Positions 16,693 to 24,903 of a stretch of 37,702 nt of DNA are shown here, in pieces; position 1 is the stretch's first letter; the number at the start of each line of letters is the position of its first letter. The notes under the pieces are model-generated. The model worked only from the letters and a program-made list of their open reading frames with translations, made no database searches and was not told the DNA's origin. The translations under genes were made by a program, and so were the position numbers. The DNA comes from Olavius sp. associated proteobacterium Delta 1 (GTDB taxonomy: Bacteria; Desulfobacterota; Desulfobacteria; Desulfobacterales; JAFDCJ01): assembly GCA_902749685.1 (NCBI GenBank), contig CACVKW010000132.1:1-37702 (forward strand), given 5' to 3'.

Positions 16693-16791
16693 GCTCACCC
16701 TTTCACCTTCCGACCGCTACTTTTCACCATCGATCGCCAAACTGGCGTCATTCGCCAGAATCCAGCATCGAGCATCCAGCCTCAATCGTCA
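16693..16791. repeat. Heptad arrays in the gspH-gspI gap
   Basis: Block one (16693-16734): GCTCACC, CTTTCAC, CTTCCGA, CCGCTAC, TTTTCAC, CATCGAT. Block two (16757-16791): AGAATCC, AGCATCG, AGCATCC, AGCCTCA, ATCGTCA, running across the gspH stop codon (16782-16784). Block two is the inverted complement of the GGATGCT units in the gspI leader. Confidence 0.75.
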
Positions 16792-17393
16792 AAACTCGCG
16801 TATTTTTCAAAAAACTGAACATTGGACAGAAAGGGCTCAATTAAAAAACTGAGGTATGTATCATCATCCTGCATATGCACCAGTGCTTTATTCGTATATC
16901 CTGCTTTATAAAAGGTTATTTCGGCCTGGCCGGAATATATTTTACCTTTTGACGGATACTCGATGTCAATAATTCGCAGGTCATCCGGCAATGCGTAACT
17001 ATCCATAACCGTACCTTCAATATCCTCCGGAGACATCGCTTCGTTGGTTTCCCACACCCTCCCACTGTCCAGATCGAAATGCAACGTATATCGCTTTTGA
17101 TCGCGAATGGCACTTTCCTTGAGGGTCTGAACCTTGCTGATCAACCAGCGTGAGCTTTTCTTGGTGTCATTGAGGAACGGATTGTTTTGCAGCCGGGGCA
17201 GGGAAAAAAAAAGCATCAAGCCCATCAATGCGACAACAACGATTAGCTCAATCAATGTAAAACCGTCATTGCGGGGGAATTGTCCGTGGTTTGGTGTTTG
17301 TTGTTCGTTGCAGGAATATGGATCTCTGACAAGCATCATTAAGAGATGTAGGTTCAACATTGTTTGAATAAAATGACGTCTGCCGCTTTTCAT
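16782..17393 (-). CDS. gspH: Type II secretion minor pseudopilin GspH
   Basis: Minor pseudopilin with site G|FTLIELIVVVALMGLMLFFSLPRLQNN (Glu +5 present) and a globular domain beginning KSSRWLISKVQTLKESAIRDQKRYTL, typical of GspH/FimT. With the first ATG the leader is 44 residues; the internal ATG at residue 20 gives 25. The segment CNEQQTPNHGQF is encoded by another 7-periodic DNA stretch. It is the first of three consecutive pseudopilins with repeat-derived leaders. gspG lies 155 bp upstream. Confidence 0.88.
   Translation of the reverse strand: MKSGRRHFIQTMLNLHLLMMLVRDPYSCNEQQTPNHGQFPRNDGFTLIELIVVVALMGLMLFFSLPRLQNNPFLNDTKKSSRWLISKVQTLKESAIRDQKRYTLHFDLDSGRVWETNEAMSPEDIEGTVMDSYALPDDLRIIDIEYPSKGKIYSGQAEITFYKAGYTNKALVHMQDDDTYLSFLIEPFLSNVQFFEKYASFDD
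17286..17327. repeat. Heptad array in the gspH leader, unit GTTGTTC
   Basis: Units GTGGTTT, GGTGTTT, GTTGTTC, GTTGCAG, then weaker GAATATG and GATCTCT. The four clear units encode the CNEQQTPNH part of the leader; about 21 nt of less periodic sequence separate them from the Gly(-1) codon at 17262-17264. Confidence 0.6.
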
Positions 17394-17548
17394 ACCCAGT
17401 ATTCCAACATTTCATCAGACCATCATTCCATGTGGCTTGCAGAAGATAGCGCCCGCCAAAAAGACTATAATTTAAATAAGTTGCAGAACATTCGGGACGC
17501 TAAACATTGCTACCATGACGTTAATACCCTACCCGGACAGACAAATTT

Positions 17549-17995
17549 TTATTCAAATTCCCAATTATTAATATCCTTATTTTCTTCCTCGCCGCCGGGA
17601 ACACCGTCTGCTCCATAGGAAATGATATCAAAATCTCCTTTGAGGCCGGGGGACAGATAGACAAATTCATTGTGCCAGGGATCCTTGGGGACCCTGCCTT
17701 TTTCCAGATAACCACCACTCTTCCATTTCCGGGGTACATTCCCGGTTTCAGGTTTTTCAACCAGAGCCTGCAGCCCCTGTTCGGTTGCCGGATAGCTGCC
17801 ATTGTCGAGTTTGTATAATTTTAAGGCGGTTTCCAGATTTTGTATATCCAATTGGGCTTTAACCTGTTTGGCCTGCTCGGGTCGACTCATGATTTTGGGG
17901 GCGACCCACATGGCGAGTATGCCGAGTATGATGATGACAACCATTAACTCAATTAGTGTAAAACCCAGGTTGTTATGTCTTAATTTTGGTAACAT
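17549..17995 (-). CDS. gspG: Type II secretion major pseudopilin GspG
   Basis: Major subunit of the pseudopilus, about 148 residues. ATG at 17995 (preceded by a G-rich GGGGGG site) gives a normal 11-residue leader ending NNLG, then FTLIELMVVIIILGILAMWVAPKI with Glu +5. The core shows the GspG signature: LYKLDNGSYPATEQGLQALV, DPWHNEFVYLSPG, and a Ca-binding C-terminal loop with GADGVPGGEEENKDI. Unlike GspH/I/J its leader carries no repeat, which makes it a useful internal control. Confidence 0.96.
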   Translation of the reverse strand: MLPKLRHNNLGFTLIELMVVIIILGILAMWVAPKIMSRPEQAKQVKAQLDIQNLETALKLYKLDNGSYPATEQGLQALVEKPETGNVPRKWKSGGYLEKGRVPKDPWHNEFVYLSPGLKGDFDIISYGADGVPGGEEENKDINNWEFE

Positions 17996-18015
17996 ATATA
18001 TACCCCCCATAGTTA

Positions 18016-18050
18016 ATTGAAGAATGAAGATTGACTATTGAAGATTTAAG
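18016..18050. repeat. Heptad array upstream of gspG, unit ATTGAAG
   Basis: ATTGAAG, AATGAAG, ATTGACT, ATTGAAG, ATTTAAG in register. This is the complement of the AATCTTC class found beside gspD and at 28529. It begins about 20 bp upstream of the gspG start codon. Confidence 0.8.
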
Positions 18051-18188
18051 GAATTTTATCATTTTAATTTATTGTTTTCATTCGGTGAACAGTTTCCGAT
18101 TAATACTTTGATGATTTTTATGATAATTTACCTCATCCTTACATAAGCTCCCAAAATTGAATCTTAAAGATAGAATTCCATCAAAATA

Positions 18189-18201
18189 CAATCTTCAATC
18201 C
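18189..18201. repeat. Short AATCTTC heptad remnant beside gspF stop
   Basis: AATCTTC followed by AATCCC, about 8 bp from the gspF stop codon (18210-18212). It is too short alone but is the same unit as the longer arrays. With the array at 18016 it forms an inverted pair around the gspF-gspG gap. Confidence 0.45.
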
Positions 18202-18209
18202 CAGCGGGT

Positions 18210-19436
18210 CTAGCGGATCAATTGATTCATCTCAAAAATCGGCAAACATATTGACAATACGATAAACAGAACACATAGTCCCATCACCAGGATCATGACC
18301 GGTTCCAGATAAGATGTGAGACGCATGATGCTGGTTTCCACTTCATTATCGAATACATCGGCAATTTTGGTCAGCATATTTTCCAGCTCACCGCTTTGTT
18401 CCCCGACCTGGATCATCTGAATGGATAATTGCGGGAATATACCCCGGCCGGACAGGGCGGCACCCAATCCCTGGCCCTTGCCTACCTCAATGGCAGCCGT
18501 TTCAACGGCTTCAGAGATTAAAATGTTACCGGCAATGTTTTTGACGATGTTCAGCGCAACTAGCATTGACACCCCGTTGTCCAGCAGCGAACCCAGGGTG
18601 CGGGCAAAGCGCGCGACGGCCAGTTTCTTGGCCGAGTTGCCCGTGAGTGGCAGCGTCAGTACGATCTTATCGATCCAGAAGCGACCTTTCTCCGTTTTTT
18701 TGGCCCGGTTGAAAAGAAACCATATGATTCCGAAAATAATGAAGATTCCCCACCAGTATGATTTAAAAAATTCACCTAAGAATATCAGCAGTCTGGTCGG
18801 GGTTGGCAGCACCTGATTCATATCAGCGAAAATTGAAGTGAAGCTGGGAACAATATAAATTAATAATATAAACAAGACGATGGTCCCGAATATTAACATA
18901 AAGATCGGATAAGCCAAAGCCGTTTGAATCCGATTCATCAGGGCCTGCTGCTTTTCGGTAATGTCTGCCAGGCGGTCCAGTACGATTTCGAGAGTACCGG
19001 ATGTTTCACCGGCACGCACCATGTTCACATACAGCGCCGAAAATGTTGTCGGATATTTTGAAAGGGCCTGGGCAAAACTGTTGCCTTCTACGATTAAATT
19101 TTTGATCTGGGCCATGATTTTTTTGAACCCATGGGATTTGGTCTGGGGCACCAGTGCATCCAGGGCCGATACCAGCGGAAATCCGGCCCCGATCAGGGTC
19201 GCCAACTGGCGGGTCATCATCGCTACTTCGACCGGTTTTACCCGACTGAAACGGCTCGACAGGCTGATGCTCCTAGATTCCTTTTTGGGGGCAGCCTCAT
19301 AGGTCTCTTTGACAGATACCGGGAATATTCCCGATGTGCGAAGCTTCTGACGGGCTGCCAGAGCACCCTCCGCATCGATAATTCCAGAAGTCGTTTTTCC
19401 TCTGGCATCCAGGGCTGTATATTCAAATACCGGCAT
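18210..19436 (-). CDS. gspF: Type II secretion inner-membrane platform protein GspF
   Basis: Polytopic inner-membrane platform protein of the PilC/GspF family, 408 residues and of normal length. The N-terminus MPVFEYTALDARGKTTSGIIDAEGALAARQKL is typical. Two duplicated cytoplasmic domains are visible (MMTRQLATLIGAGFPLVSALDAL and RFARTLGSLLDNGVSMLVALNI), with membrane helices around 170-190, 218-240 and 375-400. It is the first gene of the operon in the transcription direction; a candidate promoter lies about 150 bp upstream. Confidence 0.95.
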   Translation of the reverse strand: MPVFEYTALDARGKTTSGIIDAEGALAARQKLRTSGIFPVSVKETYEAAPKKESRSISLSSRFSRVKPVEVAMMTRQLATLIGAGFPLVSALDALVPQTKSHGFKKIMAQIKNLIVEGNSFAQALSKYPTTFSALYVNMVRAGETSGTLEIVLDRLADITEKQQALMNRIQTALAYPIFMLIFGTIVLFILLIYIVPSFTSIFADMNQVLPTPTRLLIFLGEFFKSYWWGIFIIFGIIWFLFNRAKKTEKGRFWIDKIVLTLPLTGNSAKKLAVARFARTLGSLLDNGVSMLVALNIVKNIAGNILISEAVETAAIEVGKGQGLGAALSGRGIFPQLSIQMIQVGEQSGELENMLTKIADVFDNEVETSIMRLTSYLEPVMILVMGLCVLFIVLSICLPIFEMNQLIR

Positions 19437-19589
19437 TGTTCACCACCGCGACTGATTGCGGATTGTTCATTAATATTGACAGGATACCGCAATTTGAGTC
19501 CGTTTCCGGATCTGTATCGGCGCTTCGGTCAATTAAGCAATATTTTGGCACAACAGGCACAAGATTAACTTTTGAGAGTCTAACATGGT

Positions 19590-19618
19590 ATAATATTATT
19601 ATTCCAGGTTATTATCAA
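19590..19618 (-). promoter_or_regulatory. Candidate sigma-70 promoter for the gsp operon
   Basis: On the minus strand TTGATA (19613-19618) and TATTAT (19590-19595) are separated by 17 bp, 5/6 and 5/6 matches to the -35 and -10 consensus. It lies in the gap between the cation transporter gene and gspF, in the right orientation. Confidence 0.45.
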
Positions 19619-19636
19619 CTTTTAAAATGTGAAACG

Positions 19637-20545
19637 CTATAATTGCTCCACATCTGACGGGTCCACATGAATGACGACACCCAACACATTTGAAATACTG
19701 TTAATAATTTGATTTTCGACCTCATCGGCGATGGCGTGACCGTCCCGGACGCTGATTGAGCCATCTACGACAATATGCATATCAACCAGAATGCTGGTGC
19801 TGATATAACGGGTCCTGACCTTATGGACTTCCTGTACGCCCGAAATGTTGCAGGCTATATCTGTGATCTTTTTTTGGATATCTTTGGGTGCTCCGGCATC
19901 AATCAGTTCACTGATGCCGGGCCAGATTATTTTCATGGCGGCGTGCATTACAAAAATCGATACGACGACGGCGCCAACAAGATCCAGAAAAGACCAGGAT
20001 GGAAAAATCAAGGCACCGCCGACAGCAATCAGAACCGGTATGGAACTGATCGCATCAGTGCGATGATGCCAGGCGTTGGCAGCCAGAGCCGGGCTTTTGA
20101 TTTTCTTGCCCACGACCGCCGTCCAACGGTAGAGGATCTCTTTGGTAAGAATTGAGACCGCCGCGGCAACCAAAGCGATCCAACCCGGCGGTGTTGATTC
20201 CTTATCGCGCAGGGCTGAAACGGCATCCCAGCCGATGCCGATGCCGGCTGCAGCGAGCATCAGTCCGATAAAGACGGTGACAAGTGTTTCCAGACGTCGA
20301 TGCCCATACGGATGGCTCTCATCAGGAGGCCGGGACCAGAAATGAGAGCCGGCGATGACCGCAACATCCGTTGTCGTATCGGTGAGGCTGTGGATGGCAT
20401 CTGCTATCATCGCCTGGCTTCGTCCAAAATAGCCGGCCGCAAACTTGATGCACGCCAGCGCAATATTTATCAGAAGTCCAATCCAGGTTACCTTGCGAAC
20501 ATATGCTTCGCGCGAAGTTTTCATATTTTTTTCGATTTTCTTCAC
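19637..20545 (-). CDS. Cation diffusion facilitator (CDF) family transporter
   Basis: Inner-membrane proton/divalent cation antiporter, 302 residues. Six hydrophobic segments are followed by a C-terminal cytoplasmic regulatory domain (about 210-300, ending NVLGVVIHVDPSDVEQL). The metal-site motifs are HxxxD in TM2 (HSLTD within MIADAIHSLTD) and HxxxD in TM5 (HHRTDAISSIP). Two HxxxD motifs are the pattern usually seen with Zn-selective members, so zinc efflux is likely. Start: GTG at 20545 or ATG at 20524; the ATG gives a more usual N-terminus (MKTSREAYVRKVTWIG) and is equally plausible. It precedes gspF on the same strand but probably has its own transcript. Confidence 0.92.
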   Translation of the reverse strand: MKKIEKNMKTSREAYVRKVTWIGLLINIALACIKFAAGYFGRSQAMIADAIHSLTDTTTDVAVIAGSHFWSRPPDESHPYGHRRLETLVTVFIGLMLAAAGIGIGWDAVSALRDKESTPPGWIALVAAAVSILTKEILYRWTAVVGKKIKSPALAANAWHHRTDAISSIPVLIAVGGALIFPSWSFLDLVGAVVVSIFVMHAAMKIIWPGISELIDAGAPKDIQKKITDIACNISGVQEVHKVRTRYISTSILVDMHIVVDGSISVRDGHAIADEVENQIINSISNVLGVVIHVDPSDVEQL

Positions 20546-20645
20546 CCGATCGGTGCCTTTAACAGCACCAACAGCTTTAACTTGAAAGCTTCAGACGATA
20601 GATGCAAGGCATTGAAAGTCAGGCGCCGATTATAGTCGGTTTCGA

Positions 20646-20674
20646 TTGCCTTATGTCTGTTTTTAGCATATAAG
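20646..20674 (+). promoter_or_regulatory. Candidate promoter for the ADH gene cluster
   Basis: TTGCCT (20646-20651) and TATAAG (20669-20674) have a 17-bp spacer, about 70 bp before the alcohol dehydrogenase start. The -35 is a modest match. Confidence 0.35.
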
Positions 20675-20751
20675 TTGTTATCCGTTTTAGCAAATATTTT
20701 CAATTTCAAATAAATAATTATTCCGCATTTAGAAACCAGGAGATCGTGCCT

Positions 20752-21906
20752 ATGAATCTGTTAAACAGTTTTAGTTTTGAATTGCCGACGAGAATCGAGT
20801 ACGGGGTCGGAGTGGCCCAAAAGCTGACAGCAGCACTGCGGGATCTAAATGCCGTCAACGTTTTAATTGTGACAGACAAAGGCATTGAAGCCTCCGGTCT
20901 TTTATCAGAGGTTACCGACCGGCTTGCACAAGATCGGATGAAATATGAAGTATTCAGTGACGTCGAGTCTAATCCCAAGGATTACAATGTACTCGAAGGA
21001 ACCCAACTGGCCAAACAACTACAAGCCGACTGTCTGGTAGCAATTGGCGGCGGCAGCCCGATTGACTGCGCCAAGGCAATTGCTGTTCTGGCAACTCATG
21101 CAGGCAACCTCAGAGAGTTTGAAAACGAGGATAAAGTAACCGGTGACGTGCTGCCTTTAATTGCCATGCCTACAACCGCCGGAACCGGTAGTGAAGTAAC
21201 CTTCAGTTCTGTGATTACCGATACCCAACAAAAATTTAAATTCAGTATACATCATACCAAAATAGCCCCGCGGATCGCCCTGCTCGATCCGGAAATGACC
21301 GTGACCATGCCACCGGCCTTGACGGCTGCCACCGGAATGGATGCACTAACCCATGCCATTGAGGGCTTTACCGCCAAAGGCTCCGAACCCCTGGCAGATG
21401 CGGTCGCGTTGTACGCCATTGAATTGATCGCAGCTCACCTTAAAACCGTTGTTTTCGACGGTCGCAATCTGGAGGCCCGGGCCGGTATGCTTTTGGGCAG
21501 CGTTTTGGCGGGTATCTCCTTTAGCCATTCTGATGTGGCAGCGGTTCATTGCATCGCAGAAGCTTTGGGCGGCAAATATGATGCCGCGCATGGCGTTTGC
21601 AATGCCGTCGTTCTTCCGGCGGTGATGGAATACAATATGGAATATTGCAGCGATAAATACGCCCGGATAGCTGCGGCACTGGGAATTATCTGCAAACCGG
21701 CCCGGGAAGGTGCGCGCCAGGCTGTCGAGGCCGTAAAAAAACTGGCAGGGGAGGTAAACATACCTGATTTTAGAAGTCTGGGGGTAAAAATGGAAGATGT
21801 GGATGAACTGGCTTATAATTCTTCCATAAACGGCAGCAACGGTTCCAATCCGCGTCCGATGAGCAAGGATGACTATTTGACGTTGATCAATAGCATGATG
21901 TCATGA
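20752..21906 (+). CDS. Iron-containing (group III) alcohol dehydrogenase
   Basis: Cytoplasmic NAD(P)-dependent alcohol/aldehyde oxidoreductase of about 384 residues. The dinucleotide-binding GGGSPIDCAKA motif and the metal-site region DPEMTVTMPPALTAATGMDALTHAIEG are present, with the later histidines in VHCIAEALGG and DAAHGVCNA, so the metal ligands look intact. ATG at 20752 is chosen because AGGAGA (20738-20743) is 8 nt upstream; the GTG at 20746 is too close. Its TGA overlaps the next ATG by 4 bp. Substrate unknown; related enzymes act on short-chain alcohols, butanol, 1,3-propanediol or hydroxyacids. Confidence 0.93.
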   Translation: MNLLNSFSFELPTRIEYGVGVAQKLTAALRDLNAVNVLIVTDKGIEASGLLSEVTDRLAQDRMKYEVFSDVESNPKDYNVLEGTQLAKQLQADCLVAIGGGSPIDCAKAIAVLATHAGNLREFENEDKVTGDVLPLIAMPTTAGTGSEVTFSSVITDTQQKFKFSIHHTKIAPRIALLDPEMTVTMPPALTAATGMDALTHAIEGFTAKGSEPLADAVALYAIELIAAHLKTVVFDGRNLEARAGMLLGSVLAGISFSHSDVAAVHCIAEALGGKYDAAHGVCNAVVLPAVMEYNMEYCSDKYARIAAALGIICKPAREGARQAVEAVKKLAGEVNIPDFRSLGVKMEDVDELAYNSSINGSNGSNPRPMSKDDYLTLINSMMS

Positions 21907-22367
21907 TTCAAATTATCAGTGTCCAAGAACAAGATCATTATCAAAAGGTCCGGGAACTGTTTACACAGTATGCGGACTCCCTCGATTTTGATCTGGAATT
22001 TCAAGGTTTCAGCCAGGAATTGGCCACCCTTCCCGGCGATTATGCGCCACCGGAAGGCTGCATCCTGCTGGCTGAGGATTCAGGGTCTTTTGTCGGGTGT
22101 GTGGCATTGCGACCCCTGGATGATAAAATTTGCGAGATGAAAAGACTTTTTGTAAGATCTGGTTATCGGGGGCGTGGTATTGGGCGAATGCTGGCCTGCA
22201 CGGTGATCGACTGCGCCCGTGGGATCGGGTATAAGAAAATGCGCCTGGATACGATTGCGACCATGAAAGAAGCAAGGACGCTTTATTATTCGCTTGAATT
22301 CAAAAACATTAAAGCCTATCGCTACAGTCCCCTTGATGAACCGAGTTATATGGAGTTGGAGCTGTAA
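21903..22367 (+). CDS. GNAT family N-acetyltransferase
   Basis: 154-residue acetyl-CoA-dependent acetyltransferase. The acetyl-CoA pyrophosphate-binding motif RGRGIG lies in LFVRSGYRGRGIGRMLA (motif A), followed by GYKKMRLDT and a motif-B-like EARTLYYSLEFKNI. Translationally coupled to the dehydrogenase by an ATGA overlap. The acceptor substrate is unknown. Confidence 0.9.
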   Translation: MIQIISVQEQDHYQKVRELFTQYADSLDFDLEFQGFSQELATLPGDYAPPEGCILLAEDSGSFVGCVALRPLDDKICEMKRLFVRSGYRGRGIGRMLACTVIDCARGIGYKKMRLDTIATMKEARTLYYSLEFKNIKAYRYSPLDEPSYMELEL

Positions 22368-22439
22368 TTAATCCGCTCTGCTAGAAGCACATTGTTAGAT
22401 AAAATGCAATATCCCAAAAAGAGATGAGGAGTAAACGTT

Positions 22440-22925
22440 ATGCTGATTTCATTAATCGTTGCGATGGCATCCAACCGAGTTATTGGCAACCGGGGCGAAA
22501 TTCCCTGGAAAATTCCGGGTGAACAGAAGATGTTCAAAGAGATTACCATGGGGCATAGTATGATTATGGGAAGAAAAACCTTTGAAGCCATTGGCCGCGC
22601 CCTTCCCGGAAGAACCAACATTGTGGTCACCCGCCAGGCTGATTATCAGGCCTCGGGTTGCAAAGTTGTGCACGACCTCAAAAGTGCCCTCGAATCCTGT
22701 CCATCTGGAGAAGGCGAGGCCTTTATCATCGGCGGCGGACAAATTTATCAAGAAACCATTTCTATTGCCGACAGGATTTATTTAACGGTGCTGCCAAAAG
22801 AGGTATCCGGCGACACCTATTTCCCCGAGATTTCTGAATCTGACTTTGAGATTACAAAATCCGACTTCATCGATGCCGCTGAGCCATACCATTTTTATAT
22901 TTATGAAAAAGTGAAGAGCAGTTGA
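22440..22925 (+). CDS. folA: Dihydrofolate reductase
   Basis: Reduces dihydrofolate to tetrahydrofolate with NADPH. 161 residues, the normal bacterial length. Signatures: LIVAMASNRVIGNRGEIPWKIP at the N-terminus, GRKTFEAIGRALPGRTNIVVTR, and FIIGGGQIYQE. The catalytic acid after the PW motif appears as Glu (IPGEQKMFK) rather than the Asp of E. coli; Glu at this position is known in other members. GAGATGAGGAG precedes the start. No thyA lies adjacent. Confidence 0.95.
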   Translation: MLISLIVAMASNRVIGNRGEIPWKIPGEQKMFKEITMGHSMIMGRKTFEAIGRALPGRTNIVVTRQADYQASGCKVVHDLKSALESCPSGEGEAFIIGGGQIYQETISIADRIYLTVLPKEVSGDTYFPEISESDFEITKSDFIDAAEPYHFYIYEKVKSS

Positions 22926-22943
22926 CCATTACTTGGAGCCACC

Positions 22944-24383
22944 ATGTCCGAGCGAAAGACTTATCATATGAGTGCCGCTGATTTCAGACGACACGGACGG
23001 GCGGTCGTGGACTGGATTGCCGATTACTATGAGCAACTCGAAGCACTGCCGGTTTTGTCACAGGTTTTGCCAGGGCAGATCCGTGCCGGACTTCCTGCCC
23101 ATCCGCCGCTGAATGGTGAAGCGTTTGAAGATATTCTGCAAGACATTACCGACCTGATCCTTCCCGGGGTGACCCACTGGCAGTCTCCTAATTTTTTTGC
23201 TTTTTTTCCTGCCAATGCATCGGGCCCGGCGATTCTGGGGGATTTGCTGTCATCCGGACTGGGTGTTCAGGGCATGTTGTGGGCTACCAGTCCGGCCTGT
23301 ACCGAACTGGAAACCCATGTATTGGACTGGGTGGTTGAAATGCTGGGATTGCCGGCTAAATTTCTTTCGATCTCAGCCGGTGGAGGCGTAATCCAGGATA
23401 CGGCCTCCTCCGCCGCCCTGTGTGCCCTGCTGGCTGCCCGCGAACGGGCTACAAATTTTGCCGCCAATCAGCAGGGAAGCGATGGCCGCCTGGTGGCCTA
23501 TGCATCCAGCCAGGCCCATTCTTCCATAGAAAAAGCCGTTAAGGTAGCCGGGATCGGTCAGCAAAATTTACGGCTGATTGGTGTGGATGAAAAATTCGCC
23601 ATGCGCCCTGATTTTCTCGCCCGGCAGATTGAAGAAGATCGACAGGGAGGGCGTATTCCCTTTTTTGTGGTTGCAACCGTGGGCACGACATCTTCCAACG
23701 GTATTGATCCTTTACCGCAGATCGGCAACATTTGCCGTGAAAATAACATCTGGCTGCATGTGGATGGCGCCATGGCCGGTACGGCTGCGTTGTGTCCTGA
23801 ATATCGCTGGATTCACGACGGGCTGGAGACTGCTGACAGCTACTGTTTCAATCCCCACAAATGGATGTTTACCAATTTTGACTGCGATTGTTTTTATGTG
23901 GCGGATCGCAATATCCTGATTCAAACCCTGAGCATCCTGCCGGAATATTTACGCAACCAGGCGACCGAGTCCGGTGCAGTGATAGATTACCGTGATTGGC
24001 ACATTCCCCTGGGACGCCGATTCCGCGCGCTTAAACTGTGGTTCGTCATTCGTCACTATGGTATTGAGGGGTTGCGATATCATATCCGGCGTCATATTGA
24101 GCTGGCCCAGGAATTTGCGGACTGGATAAAAAAAGATGATCGGTTTGAGATAGTTGTATCTCCGCCGCTTAATCTGGTGTGCTTTCGCCACCGGGGCGGA
24201 GATGATATCAACCAAAATATGATGGACCGTCTCAACCGCAGCGGGGATCTATACCTGACCCATACCATGATGCATGATCGACTCACTTTGCGTTTGTGTG
24301 TCGGTCAAACCCATACTCGCAGACGCCACGTGGTGAATGCCTGGCGCAGGATTCAAGATGTGGCTACCAAGGTTGAAAAATAG
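22944..24383 (+). CDS. PLP-dependent group II decarboxylase (aromatic-L-amino-acid decarboxylase-like)
   Basis: Pyridoxal-phosphate enzyme of 479 residues, full length. It starts FRRHGRAVVDWIADYYEQ, as in the AADC/tyrosine decarboxylase family. Visible motifs: SSQAHSSIEKA (PLP-stacking His), HVDGAMAGTAAL, the Schiff-base lysine in SYCFNPHKWMFTNFD, and the mobile catalytic loop EYLRNQATESG with its Tyr, followed by IPLGRRFRALKLWFVIR. It probably decarboxylates tryptophan, tyrosine or phenylalanine to the amine, but substrate cannot be fixed from sequence alone. It lies 18 bp after folA and 14 bp before the YqeY gene. Confidence 0.92.
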   Translation: MSERKTYHMSAADFRRHGRAVVDWIADYYEQLEALPVLSQVLPGQIRAGLPAHPPLNGEAFEDILQDITDLILPGVTHWQSPNFFAFFPANASGPAILGDLLSSGLGVQGMLWATSPACTELETHVLDWVVEMLGLPAKFLSISAGGGVIQDTASSAALCALLAARERATNFAANQQGSDGRLVAYASSQAHSSIEKAVKVAGIGQQNLRLIGVDEKFAMRPDFLARQIEEDRQGGRIPFFVVATVGTTSSNGIDPLPQIGNICRENNIWLHVDGAMAGTAALCPEYRWIHDGLETADSYCFNPHKWMFTNFDCDCFYVADRNILIQTLSILPEYLRNQATESGAVIDYRDWHIPLGRRFRALKLWFVIRHYGIEGLRYHIRRHIELAQEFADWIKKDDRFEIVVSPPLNLVCFRHRGGDDINQNMMDRLNRSGDLYLTHTMMHDRLTLRLCVGQTHTRRRHVVNAWRRIQDVATKVEK

Positions 24384-24397
24384 AGGAGTCAATAAAG

Positions 24398-24886
24398 ATG
24401 AGTGACAGTACTGAATACGGTTGGAATCAGGAGATGCCGCTGTCCTTGCTGGAAAAAATTAAGCAGGACCTTAAAACAGCCATGCTAACCAAGAACCAGG
24501 GAGCGCGCAATGCGATGCGTCTGATTATGGCAGAGTTCCCAAAACTGACGGTTCCCCTTACCCTCGAGAGCGGGAAAAAATCCACCCGGCTCAAAAAACC
24601 GGAAGAAATTACCAATGATGATATCATCGGGATAATTAACGGGCTCGTAAAATCAGAGCAAACGGTTTTGGAAATAAAGAAAGAAGCAACATCAGAATAC
24701 CTGGAAATTCTACAACAATACCTGCCCAGGATGGTGAGTCGAGAAGAAATTGTGGCCTGGATCAAGGAAAATATCGATTTTTCCCAATACAAAAATAAAA
24801 TGCAGGCAATGGGGACCATCATGAAACACTTCGGGAAGACAGCAGACGGCAAGCAGGTAAATCAGATCTTACAGGACAGGCAGTAG
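24398..24886 (+). CDS. GatB/YqeY domain protein
   Basis: 162-residue all-helical protein of the YqeY family, related to the C-terminal tRNA-binding region of GatB amidotransferase subunits. Typical features: SLLEKIKQDLKTAMLTKNQGARNAMRLI, a KSEQTVLEIKKEATSEYLEILQQYLP segment, and a C-terminal IMKHFGKTADGKQVNQIL. The N-terminal 12 residues are an unusual extension, but GAGGAG upstream of the first ATG supports that start. Function is unproven; a role in aminoacyl-tRNA metabolism is often suggested. Confidence 0.9.
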   Translation: MSDSTEYGWNQEMPLSLLEKIKQDLKTAMLTKNQGARNAMRLIMAEFPKLTVPLTLESGKKSTRLKKPEEITNDDIIGIINGLVKSEQTVLEIKKEATSEYLEILQQYLPRMVSREEIVAWIKENIDFSQYKNKMQAMGTIMKHFGKTADGKQVNQILQDRQ

Positions 24887-24903
24887 ATTGCGGGTCGGAA
24901 ATC

